NCBI GenBank assembly: GCA_033439795.1 | Contig: JAUTDP010000002.1 | Span: forward strand, 496,001 to 560,000 | Direction of reading: 5' to 3' | Length of the DNA stretch: 64,000 bases | Origin: Sordaria brevicollis | Lineage: Eukaryota; Ascomycota; Sordariomycetes; Sordariales; Sordariaceae | Shown here: positions 48,146 through 61,397 of the stretch, in pieces | Layout: each line of letters starts with the position of its first letter | Numbering within the stretch: position 1 is the stretch's first letter | The notes under the pieces: generated by a model | Databases searched by the model: none | The model's input: only the letters and a program-made list of their open reading frames with translations | What the model was told of the DNA's origin: nothing | Translations under genes and position numbers: made by a program

Positions 48146-50806
48146 TTAGCTTGTGTTACAGTCCAGATTGAAGAGCTTTGGTAAGCTTACCCAGTCGGCC
48201 GTCAAGCTGGGATCCATAAACTGGTCCATAGTGTTATACGGCGAGAGATTTACGGGCCCCATCGGAGGAGGCAGGTCTGGCTGCCATGTCGGAGGGTACT
48301 GCATGTGCTCGACAGCCGGTACTGTTGTTGTTTGTGGCATGACTATGGGTATGGCAACGGGAACCGCTTGGTTCATAGCTGTGGGAGCATGGGCCTGCGT
48401 GTAGTAATAGGGGTTGGTTCGCGTTACTCCCGTCACTCCGGTTGGCACCGTGCCTGACGAGCAAGGTCAGTCAGTGTAAACAGCAAAGATGAGGATCAGG
48501 AGACGGGGGTAGTATGTCTCGCTTACCTGGCTCTGCGTTCGGCGTATTAGACGCCTGAAAAGAATCATGTGCGCCACCTGATGATTCCGGGCTACTTTCA
48601 AAGACGGCTCCGGTTGACAAACATAACATCCTCGACAAAATTTTGAACGCCCTGTTGGCTTCAACTGATTGCTTCCTTGTCGACTGCCAGATCTGCCGTG
48701 AGGTCTCGAGCATCTGCATCAGTTGTTCCTTCGAGATGACATCGTTCTCGACCGTGTCAGATCGTCCCCCAGCTGGAGATGCTTCCCTTTTCTCCCTGGC
48801 CTTGATGTGAGAGAGTTCGAGACAGAGAATCATGCAGGCGAGGAGGAAGTCGTGAGTGGTGATACTGACTCGGAAGAACATGCCGTTCTTCCGCTCAGAA
48901 GCCAACCGCCCTCCTGGCTGTCTCTGACAGTGGATATCGTACTGGCATCGCAACGCCTTGGTCGCCGCGTCCAAACAGACCTGCTGAGAGTGGGTGTAAC
49001 GCTTATCAGTCCTTCCAATGCCCATGTATCTTCGGTGTAGCACAATCCGGGCCTTTTGATACATCAGCTCCATCCAAAACCGCTGCATAACCACGTCGAT
49101 AGGGTCGTTACTGGACTCGGCAAAGCTGCGGTGCTGCAGAAGGCGAGGGAGACTGTTGCGGGCGTCCTCAAGTTGTTTGTCGAGACCGATGACTTCGGCA
49201 TAGCTGATTGGGTCCTTCGAGCACATGGCCGCTGTGATATCTCCAAAGGCACGTATCATGCGAGACTTGACAATGTTCAGGAGAATAGGGGTGACCTCAG
49301 ATTCAGGCCTGGAGGGTGGAAGCTCCGTGGTTGTTTCGTCAAAGTCTTCATCGAGGAGATTGCGAGGGATTTCAGTATCGTAAAAGCGGGCCTGGATGTT
49401 GCTGGGAAGTCCAAACTGGAACGAAACGACCTGATCAACCTCGACAAACAGGTACCAAATCCTCCTGCGCATCTCACCCTCAAAGGGGCTCATGGTGGGA
49501 TAGTGTCTAGGATCCCGATGTAAACCCATGTGCATGGACAGTCGGACGCAATTCGAAAAGATGATGGATGTGCTGAGGGGCGCGTCGACCTGGCCAATGA
49601 ACTCGGCGACAAAGTAGATATACAAGGCCTCGAGTTTGTTCTTTCCAGGTGTAGTGTAGTCAGAAAGCGCAAGAGCGTGTGCGCCCGTAGTTTTGAACAT
49701 AGTGTATGCTTGCATCGGGGTTCCTAGGTTGCCAGGGACTTCCTCTCCCGCATGACTGCAAAAGATGGCAGAGTTGGCAAAGAGGAGGAAGAATAAGGCG
49801 ACGTCGGCATGCGCAATCTCTGTTTCTCCTTGCCAAAGCGAATTGTAGTATTTCCATAGCGTAGGAAGATGGAAGACTGACCAGGAAGGGTCTTTCGTCT
49901 GGAAGAAGATCTCCAGGAGACGGTCGGATACAGGCTTCGGAGGCATGCGTCGGAACATTTCGGCCGGCGAAACAGGAGCAAAGCCACCAGCAAAGAGGAC
50001 AGACACAGGCTGGGTATCTGGTTGATTGTTAGGTGTCCAGTTTTCGTCTTCATCTTCCGAGCTATCATCAGAAGCTTTCAGGTTCTTGGTCAAGGTGGTA
50101 ATCTGAGTATGGCAGAGTCAGGACTGAATCTTTCCCTCAAGCATAGTCCATGGATGCCTACCTCGTCAAGAACTGCTTCCCAGTGAAGGCTTTCCACATA
50201 ACGCGTCTGATCGGCCATGGCGCCTGCCGTTCCCTTGGCCGCTGCGGTCGATTCTGCATCAAGCTGAGTGTCCGGTGATAAAGGCCCAGAAGAGACTGAG
50301 GGCGGAACGGGGGAAATCCCCCTAGACGAAGCTGTGACGTCCGTACCAACACTTTCCTCACGGCGCATCTGTGCTTTTAGGACCTGAACCATGTGCTCAA
50401 GGTGGCGAAGGCGGGCAGCTGTCGTCATATCCTGAAGAGGCCCTCTCCTGTTGCGTGAGCCACTGCCGGAATTGGGTGCTGCGCCCAAGGCAGACGGGGG
50501 CGGGCGAGGTTCATTTTGAGCATAGGGTATAAAGTTACATGTTGCCGCAACGTTCCTCTTGATACACTGGTCACAGGGAGACTGGCGGTTGCATTTGAGT
50601 CTTTGCTGTGGTCAGCCAAGGCCTGTGGACAGTGCGGGTGGTGACGGAATACCTATGGAGGTACCGGATGAGTGGCCTTACTTTTTTGCTCGACATGTGG
50701 TACACGAAAACCGGATTCGATTCCTCTTCCTCTGCTGGTCGGTCCTTTCGTCCTCGCTGCCTCTGAAAGTTGTGGGCGTTGTCGTGGATGGTGTGGAGAT
50801 ATCCAT
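48146..50806 (-). CDS. Zn2Cys6 fungal transcription factor
   Basis: A nuclear DNA-binding regulator of about 815 residues in four exons: 50806-50682, 50600-50162, 50102-48527 and 48453-48146. Intron 1 splits the zinc cluster, whose six cysteines (35, 38, 45, 51, 54, 63) appear only after splicing: SCTTCRAKK joined to LKCNRQSPCDQC. A short leucine-containing helix (LRHLEHMVQVLKAQM) after the linker may dimerise. Exon 3 carries the fungal-specific regulatory domain (fungal_trans), with MHMGLHRDPRHYPTMSPFEG and RRRIWYLFVEVD as landmarks. The C-terminal exon is Pro/Thr/Gln-rich, like an activation region. All introns have GTAAG- or GTAGG-type donors. Targets cannot be inferred from sequence. The 1.5 kb upstream is shared with the divergent RRT8-like gene. 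Confidence 0.9.
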
Positions 50807-52353
50807 TGTGTCAGATCGGTTTTTGTTGGTGGTGTAGATGCAGTTGCTGACTGCCCAGGACTTAGTGTGCCAGAGTGCCGGGAGCAATGAGAAGCGTGTA
50901 AGCCTCAGATCGGAACAGTGGGAATAGCACGAGGGCTGTAGATTGGGTAAGGTAGGTCTGCAATGATGCAAAGCAACACAAACAAGCAGTCACTTGGTAC
51001 ACCGGCAACAGGACCAGGCGGAAGATCAGGAACTTGTGGGAAGCAGTCGTGAGAAAATGTGTAAGGACGGGAAGATGATGTGCGCGCGCGCTAAGTCTGG
51101 AGGAGAGGAGACGGCCAGAGTTTTGTCACAGGCAACAACTGGTCAGCAGCCATTCACAGAAAAGATAAAAACCCTCCGAACGAGGAGTCCAGATCCAGAG
51201 CGATTTTCACAACATCGTCGACAAGGCCCAACACTTGCAAAGTAGCCCAAGTAGCGCCGTGTCGGGCATGTGGTTGGCTGCTGGTTGGCTGTCAGAGAGC
51301 GAAACAGAGGAACGACGTTGCGACAATCCCCGGGAGCGCCCGCATAAAGACAGTCTATTGCTTTGGTGACAGTGTCGAACCGTCCTCTGCTCAACGACGC
51401 CGGTTTCCAACTCCTTCAACCACAGCAAAGCTTCGGAGATGTATCCGAGCCGGCTCTTTTGTCTGGATTCGACGCCATGGCCCGCCCAGAGTAGCCCAGC
51501 GTAGCCCAGTGTAGCCTCAGGGTTGCGCCGCAGACCTGTTGACTTGTTGTCCGCCTTTTGCCCGTCACTGTGTCCCTGACCACTAAACAGCCTCCTTCTG
51601 GGCGGGGGAGTTGATCCGATTCGACCGTGTCGGGCATCAGTGGGAGTGCTGTCGCCTGTCGGGGCTTGAACAGAGGGGGGCTTGAGGGGGGCAGAGGTGG
51701 CATTGGAGTGTCGCGCTATGCGGTGCCATGCCACGACTGGTGCCACGGAAGAAGAAATAGTTCTTTGTTGTCGAAGGGTGAACCCGGCCCTGTGGATTGA
51801 CTGTCCTGCTTGTTCAGGATTTGTGTTGCGCCTGGATGGAACGTTGGAATCAACGGTGGACGAGTCGCCGGGAAAGGTTCTGGCCCTTCAGCGCGCCGCC
51901 AGCAAATGATTGCCATTGATAAGGCTTGCAAGGCTCCGTTCGCCGGCTGGCCCTGGCTCCACATGTTCGTCTCTGAGCGGAGTGCGCCCGGTCGGAGTCC
52001 CGTGCTTCGCTCCGAATGTGGGGTTGACAGCTGTCTCCGCCCCGCAGTTAGAAGCACAAAGGTACCCCGCATGCCCACTGTGTCTCGGCGTTGACCCTCG
52101 CCCACCACGCAGGGCGGCAGGGCAGGACCAACGGAACACAAGAACCACCGCGAGTTGCGACCATTTGAGGTGCCGAAGTCAGGCCGGTTTGATGTCGTCG
52201 TCGAGTTGTCGCAAAAACTTCAGCTCCCGTGATCGCAAACCATATCCGTCACCGACTTCCTGGACCACGTCGATATCCTAGATCCCTTCCGATACCGAAC
52301 CAAATCCGTTTGCAAGTTGAACCCGCCACCGGCGCAAAGCCACCAACCTCGCG
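50807..52353. other. shared upstream region of two divergent genes
   Basis: It lies between the minus-strand regulator and the plus-strand RRT8-like gene. Short tagcccag repeats (51490-51515) are visible. No supported gene, and the frames present look random. Confidence 0.6.
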
Positions 52354-53361
52354 ATGCCTTCCTTGCCCGACGCCAGCAATGGCGGAACCCGAAGCAATCC
52401 GCTGCTCTGGCGAATCCTGAAATTCTTTTTCCGACCGTTTCGCGGACCCATCGATCGCATCCGTCGTGCCTCTCGCGCCGCCGCATATCCCATCGAAGGA
52501 ATATACTACTTTTTGCGCCATCCCGAATTCTATCCCGTGTTCCTAGGCCGTCTTCTGCCGCTGTCCATCATCTCGTTGCTGGTGTATCTGATCCTGTTTA
52601 CGTTTGCCTTTATTCCGCAGCTGCTATTCTTGATGATCTTTCAAGGAAAGGCGGGAGCGTGGTTCAATGCGATAGTGCTCGTGCTTGGAGAGGGTCATGT
52701 GGTGATTCAGGGCCTGTTTGAGGGCTTCTTTGTCGACGAGGCCCAAGTGGATATCTTTGACGTAGGTCAAGTTGGGCTTCTGGACTCGAAGGTGGGAAAA
52801 GTTTTGCTAACCTTGGGACTAAACCAGGCAACGCTAATCAACCATGGCCTCACCGATCTTGTCGCGCCCCATCGTCTGCTCTTCCCGGATGCGCCCACGT
52901 CTGTCAAGATGTTGGGCAAGCCAACGACCAAGGCCGAATTCCAGCCCTTCAGCCTGAAACAGATCATTGAGCTGGTCGTCTTTCTCCCGCTGAACTTGAT
53001 ACCGTACGGTGGGACGGTTGCCTTTCTCATGATAACCGGCTCGCGATACGGAAAGCTGTCGCATCACAGATGGTTCCAGCTGCGAGGGCTGACCAAGAAG
53101 GAGATGAAGCGGGAGCGAAGCTACTGGTCGTGGGAGTACACGTGGTTTGGGACAATAGCAATGGTCCTCCAGCTGATACCCGTGCTGAGCTTCTTCTTCC
53201 TCTTGACTACCAGCGCTGGAGCCGCGTTGTGGGTGACAAAGTTGGAGGAGAGATCACGCGTCAGAGTTGGAAGGCCGGTTACTGCCAACGACCAAGCGGC
53301 TCGAAACCAGCCAGACGAGCCCGTCTACCATGATGGTATCTACCATGATGATCCAGTGTAG
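52354..53361 (+). CDS. RRT8/LDS-like membrane protein (EI24-type)
   Basis: A multi-pass membrane protein of about 313 residues, related to yeast Rrt8/Lds proteins of lipid droplets and spore wall. The frame is open over 335 codons, but 52762-52827 (66 bp) looks like an intron: GTAGGT donor, GCTAACC branch site, ACCAG acceptor. Removing it joins VDEAQVDIFD to ATLINHGLTDLVAPHRLLF, as expected for the family. Membrane stretches include LLPLSIISLLVYLILFTFAF, then QIIELVVFLPLNLIPYGGTV and the C-terminal LQLIPVLSFFFLLTTSAGAA. The conserved blocks LGKPTTKAEFQPFSLKQI and WEYTWFGTIA support the assignment. The ATG follows an unremarkable GCG context and is the first in frame. Role in lipid or spore-wall processes is inferred only from relatives. 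Confidence 0.85.
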   Translation: MPSLPDASNGGTRSNPLLWRILKFFFRPFRGPIDRIRRASRAAAYPIEGIYYFLRHPEFYPVFLGRLLPLSIISLLVYLILFTFAFIPQLLFLMIFQGKAGAWFNAIVLVLGEGHVVIQGLFEGFFVDEAQVDIFDVGQVGLLDSKVGKVLLTLGLNQATLINHGLTDLVAPHRLLFPDAPTSVKMLGKPTTKAEFQPFSLKQIIELVVFLPLNLIPYGGTVAFLMITGSRYGKLSHHRWFQLRGLTKKEMKRERSYWSWEYTWFGTIAMVLQLIPVLSFFFLLTTSAGAALWVTKLEERSRVRVGRPVTANDQAARNQPDEPVYHDGIYHDDPV

Positions 53362-55130
53362 ATGTGAGTCGTATGGAGCAGATGCGTTGTCCCGTCATCA
53401 CCCACTTTCCTACATCAGCGAAAGCCTCGTTTTGTTTTAGGTACTCGGATGATATTACTACCTAGAAGATCACTCTAGTCCTGTCAGTCAATGTTACAGT
53501 CATTGTGTACTTCTGCGCGACTGTCCGATCCCAGTGGAATATCTGCTCACCACTGCTGCCAGCCCAGATTTCAGACATGCTCTCGACAAACAGCCCTCCA
53601 AATTCCAACACCCAACATTGAGGAGGGAAGGGATGCATAACTCGAGACTTACTAGTTCGTGGCAACTGCGCAATCAGTATTTTCCATCCGTACCTTCGTG
53701 GCCTGGGTTCAAACGAAGTTTGCCGGGCACTCTGCTCTGATTGTGGATTGACCAGCCGGATTTTCCATCAGGAGCATCTCAGTCAACTTGGACTTCCCAT
53801 ATGTCGCTTGCAAAAAACGACTAGCGCTGGGTGAAGTCCCAACTGGAAGAAGGGATTCAAAGTGACGGGAGGATTGTGGAAAGCCTTCCCAATTCACTTG
53901 GAGGAAGCGCGCTCGGAAAAGATGATCGGCTGGTGGCAACCTCAATGATTAGAGTGGCAGGAGGAAGCTCGGTGCCAGAAAAAGGTGGAAGTTGCCGCAG
54001 CGAGTACTTGGCGGCAATGTCGCGGCAGAGTGTTGGTCTTGGGGAGCAGGACTTGGTTGAAGAAAGATGGCTCGGTTCAGTCAAGGCAAGAGAGGACAAG
54101 CGACCTGGTCAATTCTGTTTTCGCTTCGTCGACGGGAGAGGACACCGTGACAGGCGTTGCATCTTTCCCTCCGTAAGGAAAGCGCCCCTGCGTATCTGGG
54201 AATTTCCGCCACCATCTCCATGGAAGCCTGCCCGCCAATCCACTCCAAATTTCGACTTCACCTTGGTTTGGTTGGGGACGACTCATGGTGGAAAGTGCCG
54301 CCCCCTTTCAACCCTGCCGGTTCGAGGTCGTGGACGAGAGTGACTTCATCGCAGGCTTCTCCAACGCCGCAACCAAAGTATCTCTGTCCTCGATGATGGT
54401 AGTCACCACAAAGACTTTGCGCGGGAAGGAACAACATACTGAGGAAATGGCAGAGGATTTTGGGTGGATCTTCTCGTCCCCAACCTCGATGGTCAAGGTC
54501 CCTCCCAGGCAGATGTACCAGCTGAGGAAGGAGCACTTCTCGCGATGGCTTCACATGCACCACTCCCAGCCCTTCGGCCATTGAGGTCCGTTGAGCTCCT
54601 TCCGTGACAATCGAGCACACCATCTCCCCTCATTTCTCGCTCGGTCCGAAATGAGCTTCAGCTGCATGAAGTCCTTCCCACTTAGCCAAGCATCGCACGA
54701 TTGATGACCACTCCTGCCATTCTTTCCTCGTCCAAATGCACGACTTGTCCACTTCCGCGACAACTCCTTCCTCTTCAACACCATGAACACGAACCGGAGA
54801 GGAAAGAGACATGCTGCTCGTCCCCGACCTCTCGTCTTCTGGCTGAATGTTGGGGGACGAGCATGGCCCTCCAGATGGCCTACATAAGACCACCGTTCTC
54901 ATCCCCTTCTCGTCTTCTCGATTTCCTCCTCATCCGACTCCCCTTCATCACCTTGTCTCTTCCTTGTTGATCTCGGCACCCATCAGATCTACCGCCACTT
55001 TCTTGCCTTTTGGCCTTTTCTCTTCTGGCATCACGCTCATTAACACCTACTTTGTGTCCAATTGTTATCCTTCCCTTCGTCACCTTGAGAAGCAAGACCA
55101 CCACTTCGGCATCCAGTTGCTGACTCCAAG
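53362..55130. other. 1.8 kb without a supported gene
   Basis: Promoter side of the large secreted-protein gene. Frames up to 170 codons (53831-54343 plus) show no motif. A pyrimidine-rich stretch precedes the ATG at 55131. Confidence 0.55.
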
Positions 55131-58100
55131 ATGCGTCTCAACGCGTCTTTGGGCGTGCTTTCGGGCATAGCCTGGACAACATCCGGTGCTGTTGTTCCTC
55201 GCAAGTGAGTCTTCCTCTTCCCTTTCTCTCCCTGTCTAACCTCATTTCGTCCTTCCTTGTGCTGACTTGTCCATTTCCACAGTCTCCATTATGACATCGA
55301 CACAACTTGCACGAGCACCCTGACTGCCCAGGGCACTGTCTTCGTCACTGTCCCTGACGGCAACTCTCCCACTGCTGCTGCCCCAGCTGGTTCGGTCTTC
55401 ACTCTCACGCTTCCTGTTGGCGGTTCTGATCCTGGTGCCGGGTCTCCCGGGTCTTTCGGTACATCTGGTTCTGACACCACCTGCACCACTGAGTCTTCCC
55501 CCTTCGGTTCTCCCTTTGGTTCTGCTGGCACTCTTGAACCTGTCACCATCACTGTCACGGCCCTTTCCACTCCTTCCATGAGCACGGTCACCATCCCAGT
55601 CTCAACCATCACCATCAACACTCCTGGCGCTGGGGCAGGCTCTGGCTCTGGTGCTGGCGCCAACGGCAACGGTAACTCTCCTGGTTCGGTCGTCACTGTC
55701 ACTGTCCCTCAAGCATCTGCCAGCCCAGCTTCCCCAGGGTACCCAGGCTCCGGCATCACAGTCACCATTCCCGGCGACTCTGGCTCCGGGTCGGGCTCCG
55801 GCTCTTCTCCAGCAGGAGTCACTGTGACTGTCCCTCAAATATCAGGACAGGCCGGTGAAGTCGTCACTCTCACGATACCAGAAGGTCCCAACCAGTCAGC
55901 CACTGTCGTTCTCACTGTCACCATTCCCGACGTGGCAGACAGCCCTGGGTCATGGTCAACCATCGTCTCGGCCCCTGGCCTTGATGGCGCAACATCTGGT
56001 CCCTTTGTCACTGTCGTTGGTGGTACATCGGCCGGTCCTCAAGTGCCTTCGTCGACATGCACGGACGAGCTCACACCTGGAGCTGGTGGCAGCACCATCA
56101 CTGTCCCTTTGCCTGCCGTCACGCCTGCTGACCCCGGCTCTCCATACGGACCGACTGATCTCACCGTCCCGCATGGCCCCTATGGCCTCAGCGGCGTCCC
56201 TACTGCATTCCCAAGTCTCACCTTGGTCACCTACACCGTCCCCGCTGATGGCAACTCTCCTGGCTACACTGGCGTTTTCACTTTGACACCTGGCTCCGGC
56301 TCGTCTCCCAACCAAGGCGGTCAGAACGGTGGCTCCCCTGGTGCTGTCACTTTGACTGTTCCCCAGGCCGGCGCTCCCACTCAGTCTTTCCCTGGTCAGG
56401 GTGGTTCTGGTCAGTCTGGCTTCGGCTCTGGCAACCAAGCTCCCACTGTCACCCTCACTGTTCCTGCCGGCAGCACTCCTGGTTCAGGCTCAGGCTCGGG
56501 GTCGGATGGCCAAGGCAGCGGTCCTGGTTATGACAACGGCCAGTCGACTTGTTTGACTCTGACAATTCCTGGAGCGAACCCTGATGGTCAGTCTAGCCTT
56601 TTGACTGTCACTGTTCCGGTTGGTTCTGGATTCCCTGCTGGCGCTGCTCCTTCTGTGCCCTACAACGGCCCCTCAGGTCCTGTCACTGTCACCGCTCTGC
56701 CCTCTCCTGGCGACTCTGGGTCTGGCAGCAACCCGTCTGGCTCTGGCGATGATGGTCAATCCACCTGCCTCACTCTCACGCTCACCGATGCCAATGGTCA
56801 GCCGAGTCTTGTCACTGTCACCGTTCCAGTCACTTCCGCTTTCCCCAATGGTGGCTCTCCTTCGGTCCCCTACAATGGCCCTTCGGGTCCCGTCACCGTC
56901 ACAGTTGCGCCGACTCCTACTGCTTCCAGCTTCGTCCCCAGCAATGGCGGCTCTGGCTCAGGCGATGATGACCAGTCAACTTGCTTGACTCTCACGCTCA
57001 CCGGTGCCGATGGCCAGCCCAGCCTCGTGACTGTCACGGTTCCCCTCTCGGACTATCCCTCCGGCCCTTCTCCTTCTGCCGTCGGTCCGTCTGGTGCTGT
57101 CACTGTTGTCATTCCCCAGACCACCGGCTCCAGCGCTTCTTCCGGAAGCGGCCCATACGGCTCTGGTGACAACGGTGCATCCGGTGTTTTGACCGTCACT
57201 GTTCCTGGCGACTCCGGCTCCGGCTCTGGTGCGTCTGCAAGCGATCCTTACGGCTATGGCGGCGGCAATGGTCAGCCTGGCGTTGTTACCGTCACTGGAC
57301 CTGCTGGTGCTCCAACTGCTGCTACTGGGTCTGCCGTCGTTGTCACTTACACTGTTCCCACTGGCGCAGGCGAGACCGAGTCTTCCTATCCCGTCACTTA
57401 CACCATTCTGCCTTCATCGGGATCTGGCTCTGGTTCCGGCTCGTCTCCTTCAGGCAACGGATCCCCTGGTGGCTATGGAAGTGGTGGCAGCAACCCATTC
57501 GGACCTGGCTCCAGCCCCATCACCGTCACTCTTGGGCCGTCTGATGGTTTCGCTACCCCCGTGGTTGTCACTTACACTCCTGGTGTGACTGGCTTCCCGT
57601 CTGGTTCTTCGCCCACTCCTTCCGAGGTTGTCGTTTCCGAGTCTGGAACTCTCTTCACCATCACGCTTCCCGCATCTGGGTCCTCGCCTTTCGCCACCTC
57701 GCCTGCTTCGTCCGCGATTGTCATCTCTGAGGACGGGACTCTGCTCACTCTGACCGTTCCTGCGACTGCTCCGGCTGCTCAACCTACTGGTTCCGCGGGC
57801 TCCGGCGTTGTTCCCGGCTACGGCTCTGGTTCTGGCTCGGGTGCTGGTGCTCTTCCCAGTGGCCTCACCGTCTACACCATCACTCCCACTTCGGGTTCGC
57901 CGTTTGTTGTCACTGTCCCTGTCGGCGGCGGTTCTGGCTCTGGCCCTTCCAATGTCCTGACTGTCACTGAGGGTCCGTCTCCCACTGGTTTCGGATCTGG
58001 GTCTGGATCAGGAAGCTCTCCTAACAATGGCGAGTTCACAATCACCATTGATGGCACCCCGGTTGTCGTTCCTCTTCCTCAGAGCAATGCAGGCTCCAAC

Positions 58101-60698
58101 CCTGGCCAAGGCGGCATTCTGACTGTCACTGAAGGCTTGCCTTCTGGCTCACCTTCGATCGTCACTGTTCCGGCCGGTGCTGGAGGCATCACTGCCCAGC
58201 CTTCTGCTACCCCATATGGCGGCTCCTTCCCTGGCGGAGAAGTCATCACCATCACTGGGCCTGATGGATATCCCACTGTTCTCACCATCCCTGGCGGCGG
58301 CAACCCAGCAGCCACTCAGAATGGCCCGTCCAATGTTTTGACTGTGACCGAGCAACTTCCCTCCAACTCTCCTGGTCAGAATGGCTCCGGTGGTTCGGTC
58401 ATCACTGTCGCTGGACCTGACGGCTCGCCCATTGTTGTCACCATTCCCTCTGGCGGCGATTCGGGAGCTTCGGCACCTGTGTCTGGTCTCGGAACGGCTT
58501 TCACCCTCACCTTGACTCCCGGCAACGGCGGCTCTGGCGGCTCTGTCCCGACTGCTGGTGTCCCCAACATCTTGACTGTCACCGAACTTGTTCCCACGGC
58601 AACCGGAGGAGTTCAACCCGGTGCGGGTGGTCCTGGCTCTGCTTTCACCGTCACTTTGTCTCCTGGTTCCGGCTCTCCTGGCTCAGGTTTCCCTGGCTCT
58701 GGCAGCGGTTCTCAAGGCAACGGACCTCAAGGTTACGGCTCACCCAACTCGCTCGGCCCCGTCTTGACCATCACTGAGGGTGGTGCTGCTCCTACCGGAG
58801 GTGTTCAGCCTGGTGGAAATGGCGCCGGTGCTGGGACTGCTTTCACCATCACTTTGTCACCTGGCAATGGGCAAGGCAGTGGACCCCAGGGCTCTGGACA
58901 AGGCAACGGTCCTCAAGGTAGCGGTCAGGGCAATGGTCCCCAAGGCTATGGCTCACCCAACTTCCCCGGAAACGGACAAGGCTCTGGACAGGGCGATGGT
59001 CCTTTGGGCAACGGACAAGGCAATGGTGGATCTGGTCCTGCTTTCACCGTCACCCTCTCTCCTGGCTCTGGGTTTCCCGGCTCCGGTTCCCCCGGCTCGG
59101 GCTTCCCTGGTTCCGGCTCTCCTGGCTCCGGCAGTGGCTCTCAAGGAAACGGTCCCCAGGGCTATGGCTCACCAAACGGTGGTCTTGGTCCCATCTTGAC
59201 AGTCACCCAAGCACCTTCTGGAGCTGCCGGTGGTTTGCAACCCGGTGCTTCTGGCTTTGCCACTGCTTTTACTCTCACCATCCCGTCTGGCTCTGGCAAC
59301 GGACCCTCTGGTTCCGGCAATGGTCCTTTCGGTCCAGGAAGCGGCCCCTTCGGTTCTGGTAACGGTCCTTCCGGCTCCGGCAACGGGCCCTTTGGTCCTG
59401 GCAGTGGTCCTCAGGGAAGCGGTCCTCAAGGCTACGGCTCACCCAATGCCGGCGCTGGCTCTGGTGCTGGTTCCGGCTCCGTCTTCACCATCACTCAGGG
59501 AGGAGCTGGCGCAGCTCAGCCCACCGGTCCTGTCTTGACTGTCTCGGAGGTTGTTGTCTCTGAAACCATTCCCATCGGTGGCGGTCTCTACTCGGTTGTT
59601 GCTTTCACCACCACTCTCGGCGCCGGTTCTGGCTCTGGCTCTGGTTCGGGTTCTGGTCCTTTTGCTGGTCCAAGCATTGTCACTGTTGACCCCAACGGTT
59701 CCGGCCCCGGAAACGCCGGCGGTGCTGGCTTTGCGACCACTTTGACTCTCGCCCAGCCATCTGCTGGTATCGCCACGGCACCTGCTCAGGGTCCTCAAGT
59801 CGTCACTGTGATGCCTTCAGTCTTCACTGTTTGGCCCCTGAACACCCTGATCACCACCACCTCGTGCACAACCAGCAATGGGGGCGCCTTCTTTGACCCT
59901 GGCCAGAACGGCGGATTCGGCCCCTCTATCGTCACCATGTGGCCGACCTACTCGATCGACACCACTTGCACCGAGTCTGCGACGCCCTTCATCTCTGCCA
60001 GCGCCGTTGCCCCAGCCTCGTCATCGTCGACTGTCTTGATGTTGAGCAGCTCAACCTTGGCTGTCATCAGCTCGCCGCCTGTTGTCTCATCGCCCACCGA
60101 GTCATCCACTGTCCTGATGCTGAGCAGTTCTACTCTTGCCGTGATTAGCTCGGAGGCCCCAACTCCCTCTGCCGTTGCTCCCGAGCCCGTCACCTCCGCA
60201 TCCGACGAAGGCCAAGCCATCCCGACTTTGACTGCTGAGCCTGTCACCTCTGCTGACGAAGGTCAAGCCATTCCCACGCTGACTGCTGCGCCTGTTGAAC
60301 CTACCAGCTCCGGCGTTGATCAGCCCATTGAGCCTCCCGTCACCTCTGGCTCTGACCAGCCCATTGAGCCTCCTGTTTCTTCCGGTGGTGACCAGAGCAT
60401 TCCCGTTGTGACGCCTGAGCCCACCAGCTCTTCTGATGAGCAGGCGATTCCCACCTTGTCGTTTGAGGCGCCGCCCGAGTCCTCTGCCGGTGAAGAGGTT
60501 CCTCCTCCTCAGACCGAGTTCGGAATGGGTCACATTCACCCGCGTGCCGCTGAGGTTACTGTGTCGGCTTTCTCTTTGAGCGTTTCTACTGCGACAGCTC
60601 CCGTTGATGTCACTACGACTTCTTCGGTCATTTCCACTCCTGCCCCGGTAGTCCCTGTCACGACTTCCTCGGCCTCCCTGTGCTACACAAAAGCCTAG
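55131..60698 (+). CDS. giant secreted Gly/Ser/Thr repeat protein
   Basis: Two exons (55131-55204, 55283-60698; GTGAGT donor, CCACAG acceptor) encode about 1,829 residues. The first exon carries a short signal peptide (MRLNASLGVLSGIAWTTSG). The mature protein is built from beta-prone TVTVP or TLTVP strands alternating with Gly-Ser-Gly-rich spacers, as in mucin-like or adhesin-like wall proteins. A Cys-containing module (STCLTLT, then LVTVTVPV and VPYNGPSGPVTVT) is repeated three times around 56540-57090. Later repeats are GNGPQGYGSPN and GSGFPGSGSPG types. The last 250 residues are acidic, with repeated EPVTSADEGQAIPTLTAEP-like units, and end SSASLCYTKA without a GPI-type tail. Probably heavily O-glycosylated and exported. 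Not a recognised family. Confidence 0.8.
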
Positions 60699-61397
60699 GG
60701 GCATTTCTGAAGAAGTGATGGCAAAGAGTCTTTGTTGGTCTATCCGTCGCTAACACGATAAGTTGTTTGATCTTGATTCTGAGCGGTTTTCTTTCATTTC
60801 ATTTTCCCCGCTTGGGAATTGTGTTAATATTTCGAATACCATCTGCATGTTTTTACGACTTGTTGTTCCGCCCTCGGGATGAGGTGACAGTCGTGGGATT
60901 TCTTGGTGAGTTGGTGGTCAGATAGAATTGTGTTTACAAAAGGGGGTGATCTTTACAGGGTGATCATGTATTGCGAGGTGTGGAAGAGTCGAGTAATAGG
61001 GGAGCAGATCTGTCACTCTCTGTACAATTTTGGCCATATTCTCATAGACAGCTATAATCCAACTTGTTGTCGTGGGAAGCTTATTTTCCTTCTGTGCTTC
61101 ATGTGCTCCTTGTCGTGATTGCTTGCCGTGATGCTTTTGAAGTTACTACCACGCGATGGTTCATTGCGACGAACGACGCCCATGTCAGACGTAGGCGTTT
61201 CGTAAGGGGGCACCCACGGTCAGTCTTTGTTGATGCCGTTGTATGATTCGATTACTGACGAGTGAACTTGCTGGAGAATCTCGTTCTCTTCACCTAGGTA
61301 CTTATATACTGTTCTTATTCTTTACCCTGCTTGCAAATACTCCTGCCCACTCGTGACCAGTTTAGGAGCCAACCCTGGATCCAGCTAACTGTGAGCC
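60699..61397. other. intergenic
   Basis: 3' flank of the repeat-protein gene and upstream region of the next plus-strand gene. No gene or motif stands out. Confidence 0.6.

Noticed and set aside
53700..53735. B-box-like GGTTCAAAC segment
   Set aside because: No matching A box or acceptor stem nearby.
53831..54343. 170-codon plus-strand frame before the secreted-protein gene
   Set aside because: No recognisable motif; overlaps similar-length frames on the other strand.
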